This document shows positions 22,067 to 30,380 of a stretch of DNA of 38,608 nucleotides, piece after piece. Location of the stretch: assembly GCA_035627675.1 (NCBI GenBank), contig DASPLH010000012.1, forward strand, positions 1 through 38,608, in the 5' to 3' direction. The notes under the pieces were generated by a model that saw nothing but the letters and a program-made list of their open reading frames with translations, did no database searches and had not been told where the DNA came from. This stretch comes from DASPLH01 sp035627675. Lineage in GTDB: Bacteria > Acidobacteriota > Terriglobia > Terriglobales > Acidobacteriaceae. How positions within the stretch are numbered: position 1 is the first letter of the stretch; each line of letters opens with the position of its first letter. Both the position numbers and the translations under genes were made by a program.

Positions 22067-23497
22067 CTAAAACAGGTTCCACAGGAACTGGTTGTAAACG
22101 TCGTGGTGGTACTGAACCTCCGGAGCCTTCACAAACGTTCCGAGCAACCTCGGGCAGCGGTCCGCCGAGGCCTGCTTCAGTTCGGTATAGCGGTTCTTCA
22201 CGTCCTCGCCGAACAGCTTCGAGGTCCACTCCGCAGCGCGGAAGTTGTCGATGGCGGTGTAGATGTTGTCCGGCAGGTAGCGTTCGGCCTGGCGCAGGTT
22301 CTTGATCTTCGCCGTCTGACCTTCAAGTCCGGTCTTAAAGATCGAGTACATCACCATGTAAGGATTGGCGTCCGGAGCCACCGAGCGAACCTCGATTCGC
22401 GCGCTCTTCTCGTTGCCGAGCGGGATGCGCACCATCGAACCACGGTCGGTCGCCGAAGCCTTGATCTGGTTCGGAGCCTCGAAGTGGGGATCGAGTCGGC
22501 GGTATGCGTTGACGCTGGCGTTCCACGCGAGACACAGGTCGTTGCCGTGCGTCAGCAGGCGATCGACGAACTCCCACGCGAACGGGCTCATCTTCTCCTC
22601 GCCGTTCGCGTCCCAGAAACAGTTCTTGCCGTTGGTGCTGACCGAGACGTTCGTGTGCATGCCGTTGCCGTTCACGCCCACGACCGGCTTCGGCAGGAAG
22701 CTCGCGGTCAAGCCCATCTTCGTCGCCACCTGGCGGCAGATCAGCTTGTAGAGCTGGATCTGGTCGGCGGCCCCCACCACTTCGGCGTAGCTGTAGTTGA
22801 TCTCGAACTGCGAGGGCGCGACTTCCGGGTGGTCCTTCTCGTTCTGGAAGCCCATGGCGCGCTGCACTTCGGCCGTCGTGTCGATGAATGTGCGCAGCGG
22901 GTCGCCGGGCAGCGAGTGGTAGTAGCCGCCGGTGTTCACGTACTCGAACTTATTCGTCTCGTGGTAGCACTGCTCGGCGTCGATTCCCTTGAAGAGGAAG
23001 CCTTCGATCTCGTTGGCGGCGTTCAGCGTGTAGCCGTGCTTTTCGTGCAGCTCCTGCGCATAGTTCTTCAGCACGCTGCGGAGGTCGGCCGGATACGCGG
23101 CGCCGCTCTTGTCGATCACGTCGCCGAACACCAGCACCTTGCCCGGCCCGAAGATGTCCGCCGGAGCCCAGTAGAAGGCGCTCCAGTCGATGGCCAGCCG
23201 CAAGTCGCTCTCCCGCTGGGCGGTAAAGCCGCGAATCGAAGAGCCGTCAAACGTAAGGTTGTCGAAGCTGCCGATGAGGAACTTCTTGTCGTAATCGAGC
23301 ATGTGCAGGCGGCCTTCCAGGTCGCTGAACAGCACGGTCACGGCTTTGATCCGCTTCTCGTCCCTCAGGTACTTGATCCGCTCCTCCTGGATCTTGTGGC
23401 AGGGGACGCGGTTCTTCCGCTCTTCCTTCGCTTTCAGATTTAGCTCTTCCAGCTCTTCGTACGAGAGCGCAAGAAAACTTCGCAGTTCGGTCGGCAT
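22067..23497 (-). CDS. glnA: Type I glutamine synthetase without the adenylylation motif
   Basis: The 476-residue enzyme joins ammonia to glutamate with ATP. Family landmarks are all present: FDGSSIRGF (about residue 83), NEIEGFLF (about 162), GNGMHTNVSV (about 267), NASVNAYRRLDPHFEAPNQI (about 332) and ARIEVRSVAPDANPYM (about 373). The region where enterobacterial GS carries the adenylylated tyrosine (NLYDLP) instead reads ERYLPDNIYTAI, so control by GlnE-type adenylylation is not expected. GAGGAG lies 6 bases before the ATG. It lies 137 bases downstream of mgtE on the same strand and may have its own promoter. Confidence 0.95.
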   Translation of the reverse strand: MPTELRSFLALSYEELEELNLKAKEERKNRVPCHKIQEERIKYLRDEKRIKAVTVLFSDLEGRLHMLDYDKKFLIGSFDNLTFDGSSIRGFTAQRESDLRLAIDWSAFYWAPADIFGPGKVLVFGDVIDKSGAAYPADLRSVLKNYAQELHEKHGYTLNAANEIEGFLFKGIDAEQCYHETNKFEYVNTGGYYHSLPGDPLRTFIDTTAEVQRAMGFQNEKDHPEVAPSQFEINYSYAEVVGAADQIQLYKLICRQVATKMGLTASFLPKPVVGVNGNGMHTNVSVSTNGKNCFWDANGEEKMSPFAWEFVDRLLTHGNDLCLAWNASVNAYRRLDPHFEAPNQIKASATDRGSMVRIPLGNEKSARIEVRSVAPDANPYMVMYSIFKTGLEGQTAKIKNLRQAERYLPDNIYTAIDNFRAAEWTSKLFGEDVKNRYTELKQASADRCPRLLGTFVKAPEVQYHHDVYNQFLWNLF

Positions 23498-23634
23498 GAA
23501 TCTCCTCGTGATCGGGGCTAGCGGACAACTTGGGGTACTCGTAGGCTATCCGGAACTCTCGCCGCAGGCCAATTGAAAGTAATTATGGCGGTATACAAGA
23601 AATTTATGGCGGGACGCCGCGCACGTCGTACCGG

Positions 23635-25020
23635 CTACGGCAACAGCGTCCGGCTCAGCACCATGTGCGCAATACTGAAATAGATGACCAGGCCGGTGAC
23701 GTCCACCAGCGTGGCCACGAACGGCGCCGAACTCGCCGCCGGATCGAATCCCAGCCGCCTCATCAGGAACGGCAACATGCTCCCGGTCATTGTCCCGAAC
23801 AACACGACTCCGATCAGGCTCAGGAAGATCGTCGTCGCCACCAGCAGGTAATGCGGACCGTAATCCGTCAGGCGCAGATTCTGCCACAGCACCACGCGGA
23901 GAAAGCCGATCGCGCCGAGCAACGTTCCCAATGCGATGCCCGAGGCTAACTCCCTGCGGAACACGATCCACCAGTCGCGCAGCCGCACATCTTCCAGGGC
24001 GAGAGACCGGATCATCAATGACGCCGCCTGCGAACCCGAATTGCCGCCGCTGCTGATGATCAGCGGTATGAACAGGGCCAAAACAACCGCCGCCGCAATC
24101 TCCTGCTCGAAATAGCTCATCGCGGTCGCCGTCAGCATCTCGCCCAGGAAGAGCGCCGACAGCCAGCCGCCGCGCTTGCGCACCATCGAAGCGAAACTCA
24201 CGTCCAGGTACGGCGCTTCGAGAGCTTCCATGCCGCCCATCTTCTGGATGTCTTCCGTGGCTTCCTGCTCGGCGACATCCAGGATGTCATCCACCGTCAC
24301 AATGCCCAGCAAAACGCCTTCCGTGCTGACGACCGCCAGCACGTTGCGGTCGTACTGCTCGACCAGGCGAACCGCATCTTCCCTGTCCCGATCCGCGGTG
24401 ATCGAGAGCACCTGTTCGTCCATCAGGTCCTCGATCTTTGCCGAAGGATCGGCCAGCAGCACGCCGCGGAGGTCCACCTGGCCAATCAGCTCCCCTGTCC
24501 GGCGTATCACGTAGAGTTGGTCGATGGTCTCGCTCTTCCGCCCGAACTGCCGAATGTGTCGCAGCGCATCGGAAGCAGTCCACTCCGGGCGCACCGAGAC
24601 ATAGGCCGGAGTCATCAGGCGCCCGACACTGTTCTCCGGGTAGCCGAGCAGTGTGCTTGCCTCGCGGCGATCTTCCGGAGAAAGCAGGTTCAGCAATCGG
24701 CGGGTTACATTGCCGGGGAGCTCCGCCAGCAGCTCCGTGCGGTCGTCGGGCGGCAGATTGGCCAGCAGCTGACGCGTCTCATCGTCCGTCAAGTCAACCA
24801 GCAACGCGTCGCGTTCGCCCGCATCGAGGTATGAGAATACGTTGGCGGCAAGCTCGCGCGGCAGCAGCCGGAACACCAGCACACGGTCGCTCTTATGCAT
24901 CTCCTGGAGCGACTCTGCCAGCTCCGGAGCCGGGATTTCAGCCGCGAGCTCTCGCGCTTCCTGCCACCGGCGAGCTTCGAGAAGCCTTTGGAGGTCCGTC
25001 AGTTCAAGTGGCTCTTTCAT
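23635..25020 (-). CDS. mgtE: MgtE magnesium channel
   Basis: The 461-residue protein has the full MgtE layout: a helical N domain (about 1-130, with repeated LANLPPDDRTELLAELP units), two CBS domains (about 135-260, GRLMTPAYVSVRP then VLLGIVTVDDILD), the plug helix, and five membrane segments (about 285-460) with the signature GNSGSQAASLMIRSLAL near residue 348. It admits magnesium under a cytosolic Mg-sensing gate. No M-box riboswitch is visible in the 101-base gap to the divergent DUF763 gene. Its start lacks a strong ribosome site. Confidence 0.95.
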   Translation of the reverse strand: MKEPLELTDLQRLLEARRWQEARELAAEIPAPELAESLQEMHKSDRVLVFRLLPRELAANVFSYLDAGERDALLVDLTDDETRQLLANLPPDDRTELLAELPGNVTRRLLNLLSPEDRREASTLLGYPENSVGRLMTPAYVSVRPEWTASDALRHIRQFGRKSETIDQLYVIRRTGELIGQVDLRGVLLADPSAKIEDLMDEQVLSITADRDREDAVRLVEQYDRNVLAVVSTEGVLLGIVTVDDILDVAEQEATEDIQKMGGMEALEAPYLDVSFASMVRKRGGWLSALFLGEMLTATAMSYFEQEIAAAVVLALFIPLIISSGGNSGSQAASLMIRSLALEDVRLRDWWIVFRRELASGIALGTLLGAIGFLRVVLWQNLRLTDYGPHYLLVATTIFLSLIGVVLFGTMTGSMLPFLMRRLGFDPAASSAPFVATLVDVTGLVIYFSIAHMVLSRTLLP

Positions 25021-25104
25021 CCCTGGTCCAATCCAGATTTATCGTACGACAGAACAGGAGAGCCTTCAGAGTGGCCGGCCGCCAACACCGGACCTTCTTT
25101 CCCC

Positions 25105-25113
25105 TACTAAAAT
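25105..25113 (+). promoter_or_regulatory. Candidate -10 box very close to the DUF763 start
   Basis: TACTAAAAT ends 8 bases before ATG 25122, and there is no ribosome site. This would give a leaderless or nearly leaderless transcript. Confidence 0.4.
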
Positions 25114-25121
25114 GTTTCTGC

Positions 25122-26336
25122 ATGAAGCGCTCCGGGTTCGCCGATCTTCCGCTGCACGCCGGGCGCGTGCCGCCGTGGCTGGCCGCGCGCATGACCACCC
25201 TCGGCACGGCAATCTCCGAGAGCATCATCCTCCACTACGGCACTTCCGAACTCCTGACGCGCCTCAGCGATCCCTTCTGGTTCCAGGCCTTCGGCTCTGT
25301 GCTCGGGATGGACTGGCACTCTTCCGGGATCACCACGTCCGTGCTCGGGGCGCTCAAGCGGGGCATCAACCCGCGCTCCCACGAACTCGGCATTTACATC
25401 TGCGGAGGCCGCGGACGGCAATCGCGAAGGACTCCCGACGAGCTCCGCGACGTCGCCTTCCGCACCGGACTCGACGGCGAATCGCTGGCCCGCACCAGCC
25501 GCCTCACGGCCAAAATAGACAACAACGCCATCGCTGACGGGTTTCAGCTCTACCTTCACGGTTTCGTAGTAAGTGACTCAGGCGATTGGGCCGTCATACA
25601 GCAAGGCATGAACGGCGCGACCGGGCTCGCGCGTCGCTACCACTGGCACTCGCCCAGGGTCCGCGACTTTGTTTCCGACCCGCACAGCGCCATCGTCGGC
25701 GATCACCAGGGCACCATCATGAACCTCGTGGACAGCCACGCCGAGGACGCTCGCCGCGCCATGCTCGACATCGTTCACGAACCGCCGGACAAAACGCTCG
25801 ACCAGGTTCGCCGGCTGGTCCTTCCGCGCCGCCACGAGGTTCGCGCCGAGGATGTGGACCTAAAGCGCCTGGGAGCCGTGTTGGCGGTCGCCTGCGAACG
25901 CGATCTGCGCGATTTCGCGTCGCTGCTGCTGACGGAAAACCTCGGCCCCCGCACTCTGCAATCTCTTGCGCTCGTCGCAGAGGTCGTCCACGGAGCTCCA
26001 AGCCGCTTCAGCGATCCCGCACGCTTCTCATTCGCCCACGGAGGCAAAGACGGCCACCCCTTCCCGGTGCCGCTGAAGACCTACGACGAGTCCATCGCCG
26101 TGCTCCGGCGCTCGCTCGATGCGGCGAAGCTGGGCGACTCCGAGAAGGCGGACGGATTTCGCCGGCTGGACCGTTTCGTCCGCCAGGTCGAACAGCAAGC
26201 CGATCCATGCGCGGACTTCAGCGCCGTGATCGAGCGCGAGAAAGCGATCTCTCCGTCGCTCGACGGCCGCACCGTATTCGACGATCGCAAGCCGCGCAAG
26301 CGGGCCGACCGGCAACTTGACCTCTTTTCCGAATGA
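25122..26336 (+). CDS. DUF763-family protein
   Basis: The 404-residue protein begins with the DUF763 start pattern KRSGFADLPLHAGRVPPWL and carries the conserved blocks GMDWHSSGITTSVLGALKRG (about 64-83), LGIYICGGRGRQSRRTP (about 89-105) and YHWHSP (about 170). DUF763 is widespread in archaea and patchy in bacteria, and its function is unknown. Conserved histidines and an AxxEVVHGAPSRFSDPARFSFAHGGK segment suggest a nucleic acid or nucleotide binding fold, but that is speculation. The end LDLFSE is acidic. No signal peptide. It stands alone, divergent from mgtE. Confidence 0.85.
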   Translation: MKRSGFADLPLHAGRVPPWLAARMTTLGTAISESIILHYGTSELLTRLSDPFWFQAFGSVLGMDWHSSGITTSVLGALKRGINPRSHELGIYICGGRGRQSRRTPDELRDVAFRTGLDGESLARTSRLTAKIDNNAIADGFQLYLHGFVVSDSGDWAVIQQGMNGATGLARRYHWHSPRVRDFVSDPHSAIVGDHQGTIMNLVDSHAEDARRAMLDIVHEPPDKTLDQVRRLVLPRRHEVRAEDVDLKRLGAVLAVACERDLRDFASLLLTENLGPRTLQSLALVAEVVHGAPSRFSDPARFSFAHGGKDGHPFPVPLKTYDESIAVLRRSLDAAKLGDSEKADGFRRLDRFVRQVEQQADPCADFSAVIEREKAISPSLDGRTVFDDRKPRKRADRQLDLFSE

Positions 26337-26498
26337 ATTCATTGCACCCGGCGTGCTTCGCACAGCTCCGTGTGCAAAGTGAAAAACTCCGCGCCAACAC
26401 TAACGTCGCGAATCGTCACACAGAGTTTTCGACGCTGATTTCCACAAATTTGTGGAAACCGCTTGGGCGTGAGCGGAAGTCGAAGTGCTCATCGGTAC

Positions 26499-26579
26499 GA
26501 ATGCTGGTGCCCCACATCTGCTCGGCTGATGGCCGAATGCTGGTGCCCCACATCTGCTCGCGAAGCGAGCAAATGTGGG
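26499..26579. repeat. Tandem partial and full copies of the CCCACAT...ATGTGGG hairpin
   Basis: GAATGCTGGTGCCCCACATC plus CTGCTCG (26 bases in all) occurs at 26499-26524 and 26535-26560, period 36. The second copy continues into a full hairpin 26547-26561 / 26565-26579 with a GAA loop. The 326-base gap 26337-26662 otherwise shows no gene, although the reading frame of the next gene stays open through it. Confidence 0.85.
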
Positions 26580-26642
26580 ATTGCAAAACCCGGCTCCCAC
26601 GTTCGCAAAAGCGGGCGGACCTGGGGCACCGTCTCCCCCTGC

Positions 26643-26648
26643 TACAAT
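26643..26648 (+). promoter_or_regulatory. Candidate -10 box (TACAAT) of the E1-like gene
   Basis: TACAAT ends 14 bases before ATG 26663, with no ribosome site between. No -35 box is recognisable. Confidence 0.45.
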
Positions 26649-26662
26649 CAGCCTCGCCTCAC

Positions 26663-27391
26663 ATGAAAACTCAGACCCGGAAGAAGTCCTCGAAGAAATC
26701 CGCCGAGCCGTTTTCCCTTGTCCCGCGGGCCCATCAGCGACAGATGTACGAACTCATACAGCGAGCTCGCGACGTGCGTCGGCACTCCGGCACCGAAGCT
26801 CCCGATCTCGATGTAGCGGAGATTGCGGCGTGTCTGGCTCTGCGGAGTTCAGACCCGGTGGTTGCCGCTCCGTGGTCTATCGGATCGCGTCTCGCTCGAA
26901 ACGCGGACACGCTACTGGCGCCGGAAGCCGCCCCGACACTGGACTCGAACTGGGCGGTGCTGACTGCACAGCCCACGCCCGGACCGCTTCAGAACCTGAC
27001 GGCCTTCGCCGTCGCTCATCTCAGCGGAATGCATAACCCCTGCGCGCTGGTTTCGTTCGGCGACTTGCACTCCGATCCGCAGTGGCGGAACGCGATCCGT
27101 GTAGCCGCCAGGCAGCGGCTCCCCATCCTGTATATCGTGCACAACGACTCGACCACTCGCGGCAAAGCCGATCTGCGCACGATCCAAGCCGAGTATGGCG
27201 TGCCGGTCATCCTCGTCGATCACTCCGACGCCATCGCCATCTACCGGGTTACGACCGAGGCCGCGCACAATGCACGCGTCGGGCGCGGAGCCACCGTCAT
27301 CGCGGCAACCCGCGTCTCCTCGCCAACGGATCCACTCGAAGCCCTGAAGGCCTACATGGAACGCCACGGAGCGTGGGCAAACGACATGTAG
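26663..27391 (+). CDS. Short thiamine-diphosphate E1-alpha-like protein with an altered cofactor motif
   Basis: The 242-residue protein aligns by eye with the C-terminal two thirds of 2-oxoacid dehydrogenase E1-alpha subunits. It has the region around the ThDP motif (SFGDLHSDPQWRNAIRVAAR...LPILYIVHND, residues 131-162), YGVPVILVDHSDAIAIYRVT (178-197), AARxGRGATVIAAT-like (204-216) and DPLEALKAYMERHGAW (223-238). Normal E1-alpha reads GDG...NN; here it is GDL...ND, and the segment between the TVIAAT strand and DPLEAL, which carries the phosphorylation-loop histidine, is cut to four residues. Full E1-alpha has about 330-370 residues. I choose ATG 26663 because the frame upstream crosses dispersed repeats. 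No E1-beta or E2 gene is adjacent, so catalysis is doubtful. It may be a diverged paralogue. Confidence 0.75.
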   Translation: MKTQTRKKSSKKSAEPFSLVPRAHQRQMYELIQRARDVRRHSGTEAPDLDVAEIAACLALRSSDPVVAAPWSIGSRLARNADTLLAPEAAPTLDSNWAVLTAQPTPGPLQNLTAFAVAHLSGMHNPCALVSFGDLHSDPQWRNAIRVAARQRLPILYIVHNDSTTRGKADLRTIQAEYGVPVILVDHSDAIAIYRVTTEAAHNARVGRGATVIAATRVSSPTDPLEALKAYMERHGAWANDM

Positions 27392-27428
27392 CAGCCTGTT
27401 GCCTTCGATCGCTCGTTACAAACATCAA

Positions 27429-27450
27429 ACGCCCGGCCGAAGCCGGGCGT
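27429..27450. terminator. Hairpin terminator after the E1-like gene
   Basis: ACGCCCGGC-CGAA-GCCGGGCGT is a 9-base-pair stem with a CGAA loop, 37 bases after the stop codon. Flanking T/A tracts are short on both strands. Confidence 0.75.
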
Positions 27451-27469
27451 TGTTGCCTGCAAACGGAAA

Positions 27470-27489
27470 CCGCGGTTCCGGAACCGCGG
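27470..27489 (-). terminator. Perfect palindrome after the small secreted protein gene
   Basis: CCGCGGTTCCGGAACCGCGG is a 20-base perfect palindrome; on the minus strand TTTCCGTTT follows. It starts 10 bases after the stop codon at 27500. Confidence 0.7.
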
Positions 27490-27499
27490 CTCTCGAACA

Positions 27500-27880
27500 T
27501 TACTTATTGTCGTAGATCGAATACTGCTGTGCCGGAGGCTTCAACCGGATCGTGATCTCGTGCCTGTCCTGGTTGATGTCGTAATCCTCTCCAAACGTCT
27601 GGAACCCGCGTGCGATGACCTGAATGCGCATCCTGCCGTGCGGGATGGCCTCCAGCTTCGCCAAACCATCCTCGTTGGTCTTGAGTTGCAGTCCGCCTTT
27701 TCCCTGCCTCCCGTCTTTTTCGAGCGGATGCAGGATTACGCTGGCGTTGCGCACCGGTTTGCCATTCGTGTCCCGCACGACGGTGAACTTCAAGTCCGCC
27801 GCGCCACTCTGGGCGAACACTGCAACCGCCAACACCAATGTGGCGAGCGCCACGCCTACACGTCCTATCGTCTTCGTCAT
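27500..27880 (-). CDS. Small secreted carboxypeptidase-regulatory-like domain protein
   Basis: The 126-residue protein has a signal peptide (about residues 1-24, ending VAVFAQ) and one beta-sandwich of the carboxypeptidase regulatory-like / Cna-B type: FTVVRDTNGKPVRNASVILHP, then TNEDGLAKLEAIPHGRMRIQVIARGFQTF. Such domains are common as stalks or binding modules in envelope proteins; alone, this one has no known activity. I chose ATG 27880 because the signal peptide begins there; GGGG lies upstream. It reads toward the E1-like gene and shares the double hairpin between them. Confidence 0.85.
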   Translation of the reverse strand: MTKTIGRVGVALATLVLAVAVFAQSGAADLKFTVVRDTNGKPVRNASVILHPLEKDGRQGKGGLQLKTNEDGLAKLEAIPHGRMRIQVIARGFQTFGEDYDINQDRHEITIRLKPPAQQYSIYDNK

Positions 27881-28005
27881 ACGTGAACCCCGTGCTGTCC
27901 CTATTGTAAGCAGGCTGCGTCCGTCTTCCAACTCTGCTAACACGGGCTTAGACCGGTACTCCCGGTCATCCACTCATAAAGACTCGCCGGGGGGGCCGCT
28001 GTAGC

Positions 28006-28027
28006 GGCGCCGCGCGGGTGCGGCGCC
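28006..28027. terminator. GC-rich hairpin downstream of the M48 protease gene
   Basis: GGCGCCGC-GCGGGT-GCGGCGCC has an 8-base-pair perfect stem and is adjacent to a second small hairpin GCCGCTGTAGCGGC (27995-28008). T residues follow only on the plus strand, so its role as terminator for the leftward gene is uncertain. Confidence 0.4.
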
Positions 28028-28049
28028 TTTGCCTTTGTCTGGTGAAACC

Positions 28050-29195
28050 TCAGTCCGTGGGACGCTTCAGGGTCGGGCGGTCGTCCACCGTATCCCTCTC
28101 CCTGGGCGTGGAGTCCGCCGGGCGTCCGTCGCGCCTCTTCAGGGTCGGACGGTCGTCCGGAATCGTTCCGTCCACGCCTCGGCGATGCAACACGGGACGC
28201 CCCGTCAACGGATCCACCATCCTCGAGCGAAGCTTCGCCGAGAGTCGCGCCTTGATCTGCTGGAACTCGCTCGTATCGACGACGTATTCGTCCTTCGGCG
28301 GCAGCATCGTCTGGATCGCTTCCTGCGCGCGCCTGACGCGATCGGCCGTCATCGGATGACTCGAGAACGCCTTGGAGATGAAGTTCGGCTTGTCCTTGTC
28401 CCTCGCCTGGATCTTCTCGAAGAACTGAACGAACGAGGCCGGGTCGTAGCCGCTTGCATACTCGTATTGCAGTCCGAGCAGGTCGGCCTCGCGCTCCGCA
28501 TCGCGGTTGAACTTCAGGAACGACATCGGAACAGCCAGGCCGGCCGCCTGCTGGACGGCGTATCCCACAGGACCGCCGATAAAGATCAGCGGAATGGACG
28601 CCAGGTTCCAGATCTCGTTCTTGGTGGCGTTCTTCGTGGCGTGACGCGCTGCGACGTGCGCGATCTCATGCGCCATCACTCCCGCAAGCTCCGCCTCGTT
28701 ATCCGCCGCCAGGATCAACCCGGTGTTGACGTAGAAGAACCCGCCCGGCAGCGCAAACGCATTGACTTCATCGTTATCGACCACCTTGATCGTGAACGGG
28801 ACCTTCGCGTCGGAATTGCGTACAAGGTTCTGTCCCAGCCGGTTGACGTACTCCTCGATGACCTTGTCGCGAACCAGCCGGGATTGCTGCTCGACCTGCA
28901 TCGACAGCTCTCGGCCAAGGCGCTGCTCTTTTTCCAGCGAGTAGAAGTTCATGCCACCGCCGACACCGCGGTTGCCGATCCTCGTGATGTCGTACTTTCG
29001 CTTGAACTTCCCGGCCGCCTCCTGGATGCGGTCCCCGACCTTGAACTCCGGACGGTCCGGCACCGGCAAGACCGCCCCCGTGCCTTTGGCTGTGTTGGAC
29101 AGGTTCTGCTGCTGCGCCGCGCCCTGGAGGCTCAGCGCAAGCAGGGCCACAACTACGAGAATCTTTCGCCTGATTTGAAGCTCATGGAACGACAC
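28050..29195 (-). CDS. Secreted M48-family zinc metalloprotease
   Basis: The 381-residue protein has a signal peptide (VVVALLALSLQGAAQ), then an M48 peptidase domain with the HExxH zinc motif in GVMAHEIAHVAARHA and the third ligand in the downstream helix DAEREADLLGLQYEYASGYDP. FSSHPMTADRVRRA follows, as in BepA/YcaL-like proteases. It probably works in the periplasm on outer-membrane or misfolded proteins. Start: GTG 29195 puts the signal peptide at the N-terminus; the frame is open further up to 29378 but crosses repeat DNA. The C-terminal 50 residues are a low-complexity tail with two copies of DDRPTLKR, not part of the peptidase. Confidence 0.88.
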   Translation of the reverse strand: MSFHELQIRRKILVVVALLALSLQGAAQQQNLSNTAKGTGAVLPVPDRPEFKVGDRIQEAAGKFKRKYDITRIGNRGVGGGMNFYSLEKEQRLGRELSMQVEQQSRLVRDKVIEEYVNRLGQNLVRNSDAKVPFTIKVVDNDEVNAFALPGGFFYVNTGLILAADNEAELAGVMAHEIAHVAARHATKNATKNEIWNLASIPLIFIGGPVGYAVQQAAGLAVPMSFLKFNRDAEREADLLGLQYEYASGYDPASFVQFFEKIQARDKDKPNFISKAFSSHPMTADRVRRAQEAIQTMLPPKDEYVVDTSEFQQIKARLSAKLRSRMVDPLTGRPVLHRRGVDGTIPDDRPTLKRRDGRPADSTPRERDTVDDRPTLKRPTD

Positions 29196-29372
29196 AAAGC
29201 ACCGCTTAGGCCCGGGGCCCCACTGCGCCAGGCAACCGGAAGTCGCTTCCCACAGATGCTGCCGGTGTGAGGGATTAGGAATCCTCCGGAGTGATGACTG
29301 TTGCCTTCGGGTGGTCGTTTGTCGCCGGTCGTTGGTCGGCGGAAGCGGAAGGCGGAAGCGGCCGGGGAGTTC

Positions 29373-29405
29373 CAGCACTCAGCATTCAGCACTCAGCATT
29401 CAGTT
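29373..29405. repeat. CAGCACTCAGCATT array
   Basis: Two and a half units of CAGCACTCAGCATT lie here, similar to the array at 1271-1312. In the 567 bases between the M48 start and groES there is also an inverted repeat AGCACCTG (29431-29438) / CAGGTGCT (29464-29471) and a diverged GGAGCCGGAGGCG element, but no gene. Confidence 0.7.
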
Positions 29406-29618
29406 CTGCCTCCTGGGCTGAGTGCAGCGAAGCACCTGATTCTTCGGATCGTATTTCGCTCCGCAGGTGCTCTACCTCGTGGAGCCGGAGGCGCGACTAA
29501 GTTGGGACTCACCATCTTTCCTGGCAAACCGAGTGGTCGTCGTGCCTCCTCCTACGGGTTGACCGCCGACCGACGATCGTGGACCGACATGTGAGCGTAA
29601 CTCACTCACATTTTCACT

Positions 29619-29646
29619 TGACATGCGCGCTTGGGTTGCTTACATT
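29619..29646 (+). promoter_or_regulatory. Sigma-70-type promoter of groES-groEL
   Basis: TTGACA (29619-29624) and TACATT (29641-29646) are 16 bases apart. The CIRCE operator overlaps the -10 box, as expected for HrcA control. A small palindrome GTGAG-CGTAA-CTCAC (29592-29606) lies just upstream of the -35 box. Confidence 0.8.
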
Positions 29647-29671
29647 AGCACTCGGCTGGATTGAGTGCTAA
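29645..29671 (+). promoter_or_regulatory. CIRCE operator (HrcA binding site)
   Basis: TTAGCACTC, nine bases, GAGTGCTAA: a perfect match to the CIRCE consensus. HrcA binding here represses the chaperonin operon until heat or misfolded protein titrates GroEL. Confidence 0.97.
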
Positions 29672-29762
29672 CAGCTCGCCTCCGGGCGAGCCGCTAACAG
29701 CAGTACCAGCACTCTCCCCAAGTTTCTGCACCAAATCCCAACGTTCGAAGGAGTTTCAGAAA

Positions 29763-30080
<318 letters not shown>

Positions 30081-30088
30081 CGGCGTTT

Positions 30089-30107
30089 AGCGGGCGTCCG
30101 AGCCCGC
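30089..30107 (+). terminator. Hairpin with GTCCGA loop directly after groES
   Basis: AGCGGGC and GCCCGCT pair around a GTCCG(A) loop, 8 bases after the groES stop. A hairpin with a different stem but the same GTCCGA loop follows groEL at 32073-32092. It has no T run, so it may process or attenuate the transcript rather than end it. Confidence 0.4.
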
Positions 30108-30180
30108 TGCCGTTATCCGAGCGCAGCGAGGGATCTGGGGTCGGAGCTGGAAAAACTCCGGCAAGTTTTGCACCAGTTCT

Positions 30181-30380
30181 AAATCGCGGCCGCAGGCGCA
30201 ACCTGTGGATCTTGTCATCCTGAGCGAGTGCGCGCCCGACATTGGCGCGCGGGACGAGCGAAGGATCTAAATCGCGGCCATAAGCCGCAACCTGGTGATC
30301 TTGTCATCCTGAGCGAGTGCGCGCCCAACATTGGCGCGCGGGACGAGCGAAGGATCTAAATCGCGGCCGAAGGCCGCAAC
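30181..30380. repeat. Tandem 88-89 base REP-like units between groES and groEL
   Basis: Unit 1 (30181-30268) and unit 2 (30269-30357) are nearly identical; a third is cut off after about 23 bases (30358-30380). Each unit contains AAATCGCGGCC, a small hairpin, ATCCTGAGCGAG, an inner hairpin GCGCGCC/GGCGCGC, and CGAGCGAAGGATCT, so ATCCT and AGGAT close an outer stem. Related single elements lie at 10419, 32187 and 32571. The third partial unit ends in GCGGCC-GAA-GGCCGC just before the groEL ribosome site. Confidence 0.9.

Noticed and set aside
26333..26662. 110-residue upstream extension of the E1-like gene
   Set aside because: The frame is open, but it encodes dispersed repeats (MLVPHICS appears twice) and lacks a ribosome site; ATG 26663 follows a -10-like box.
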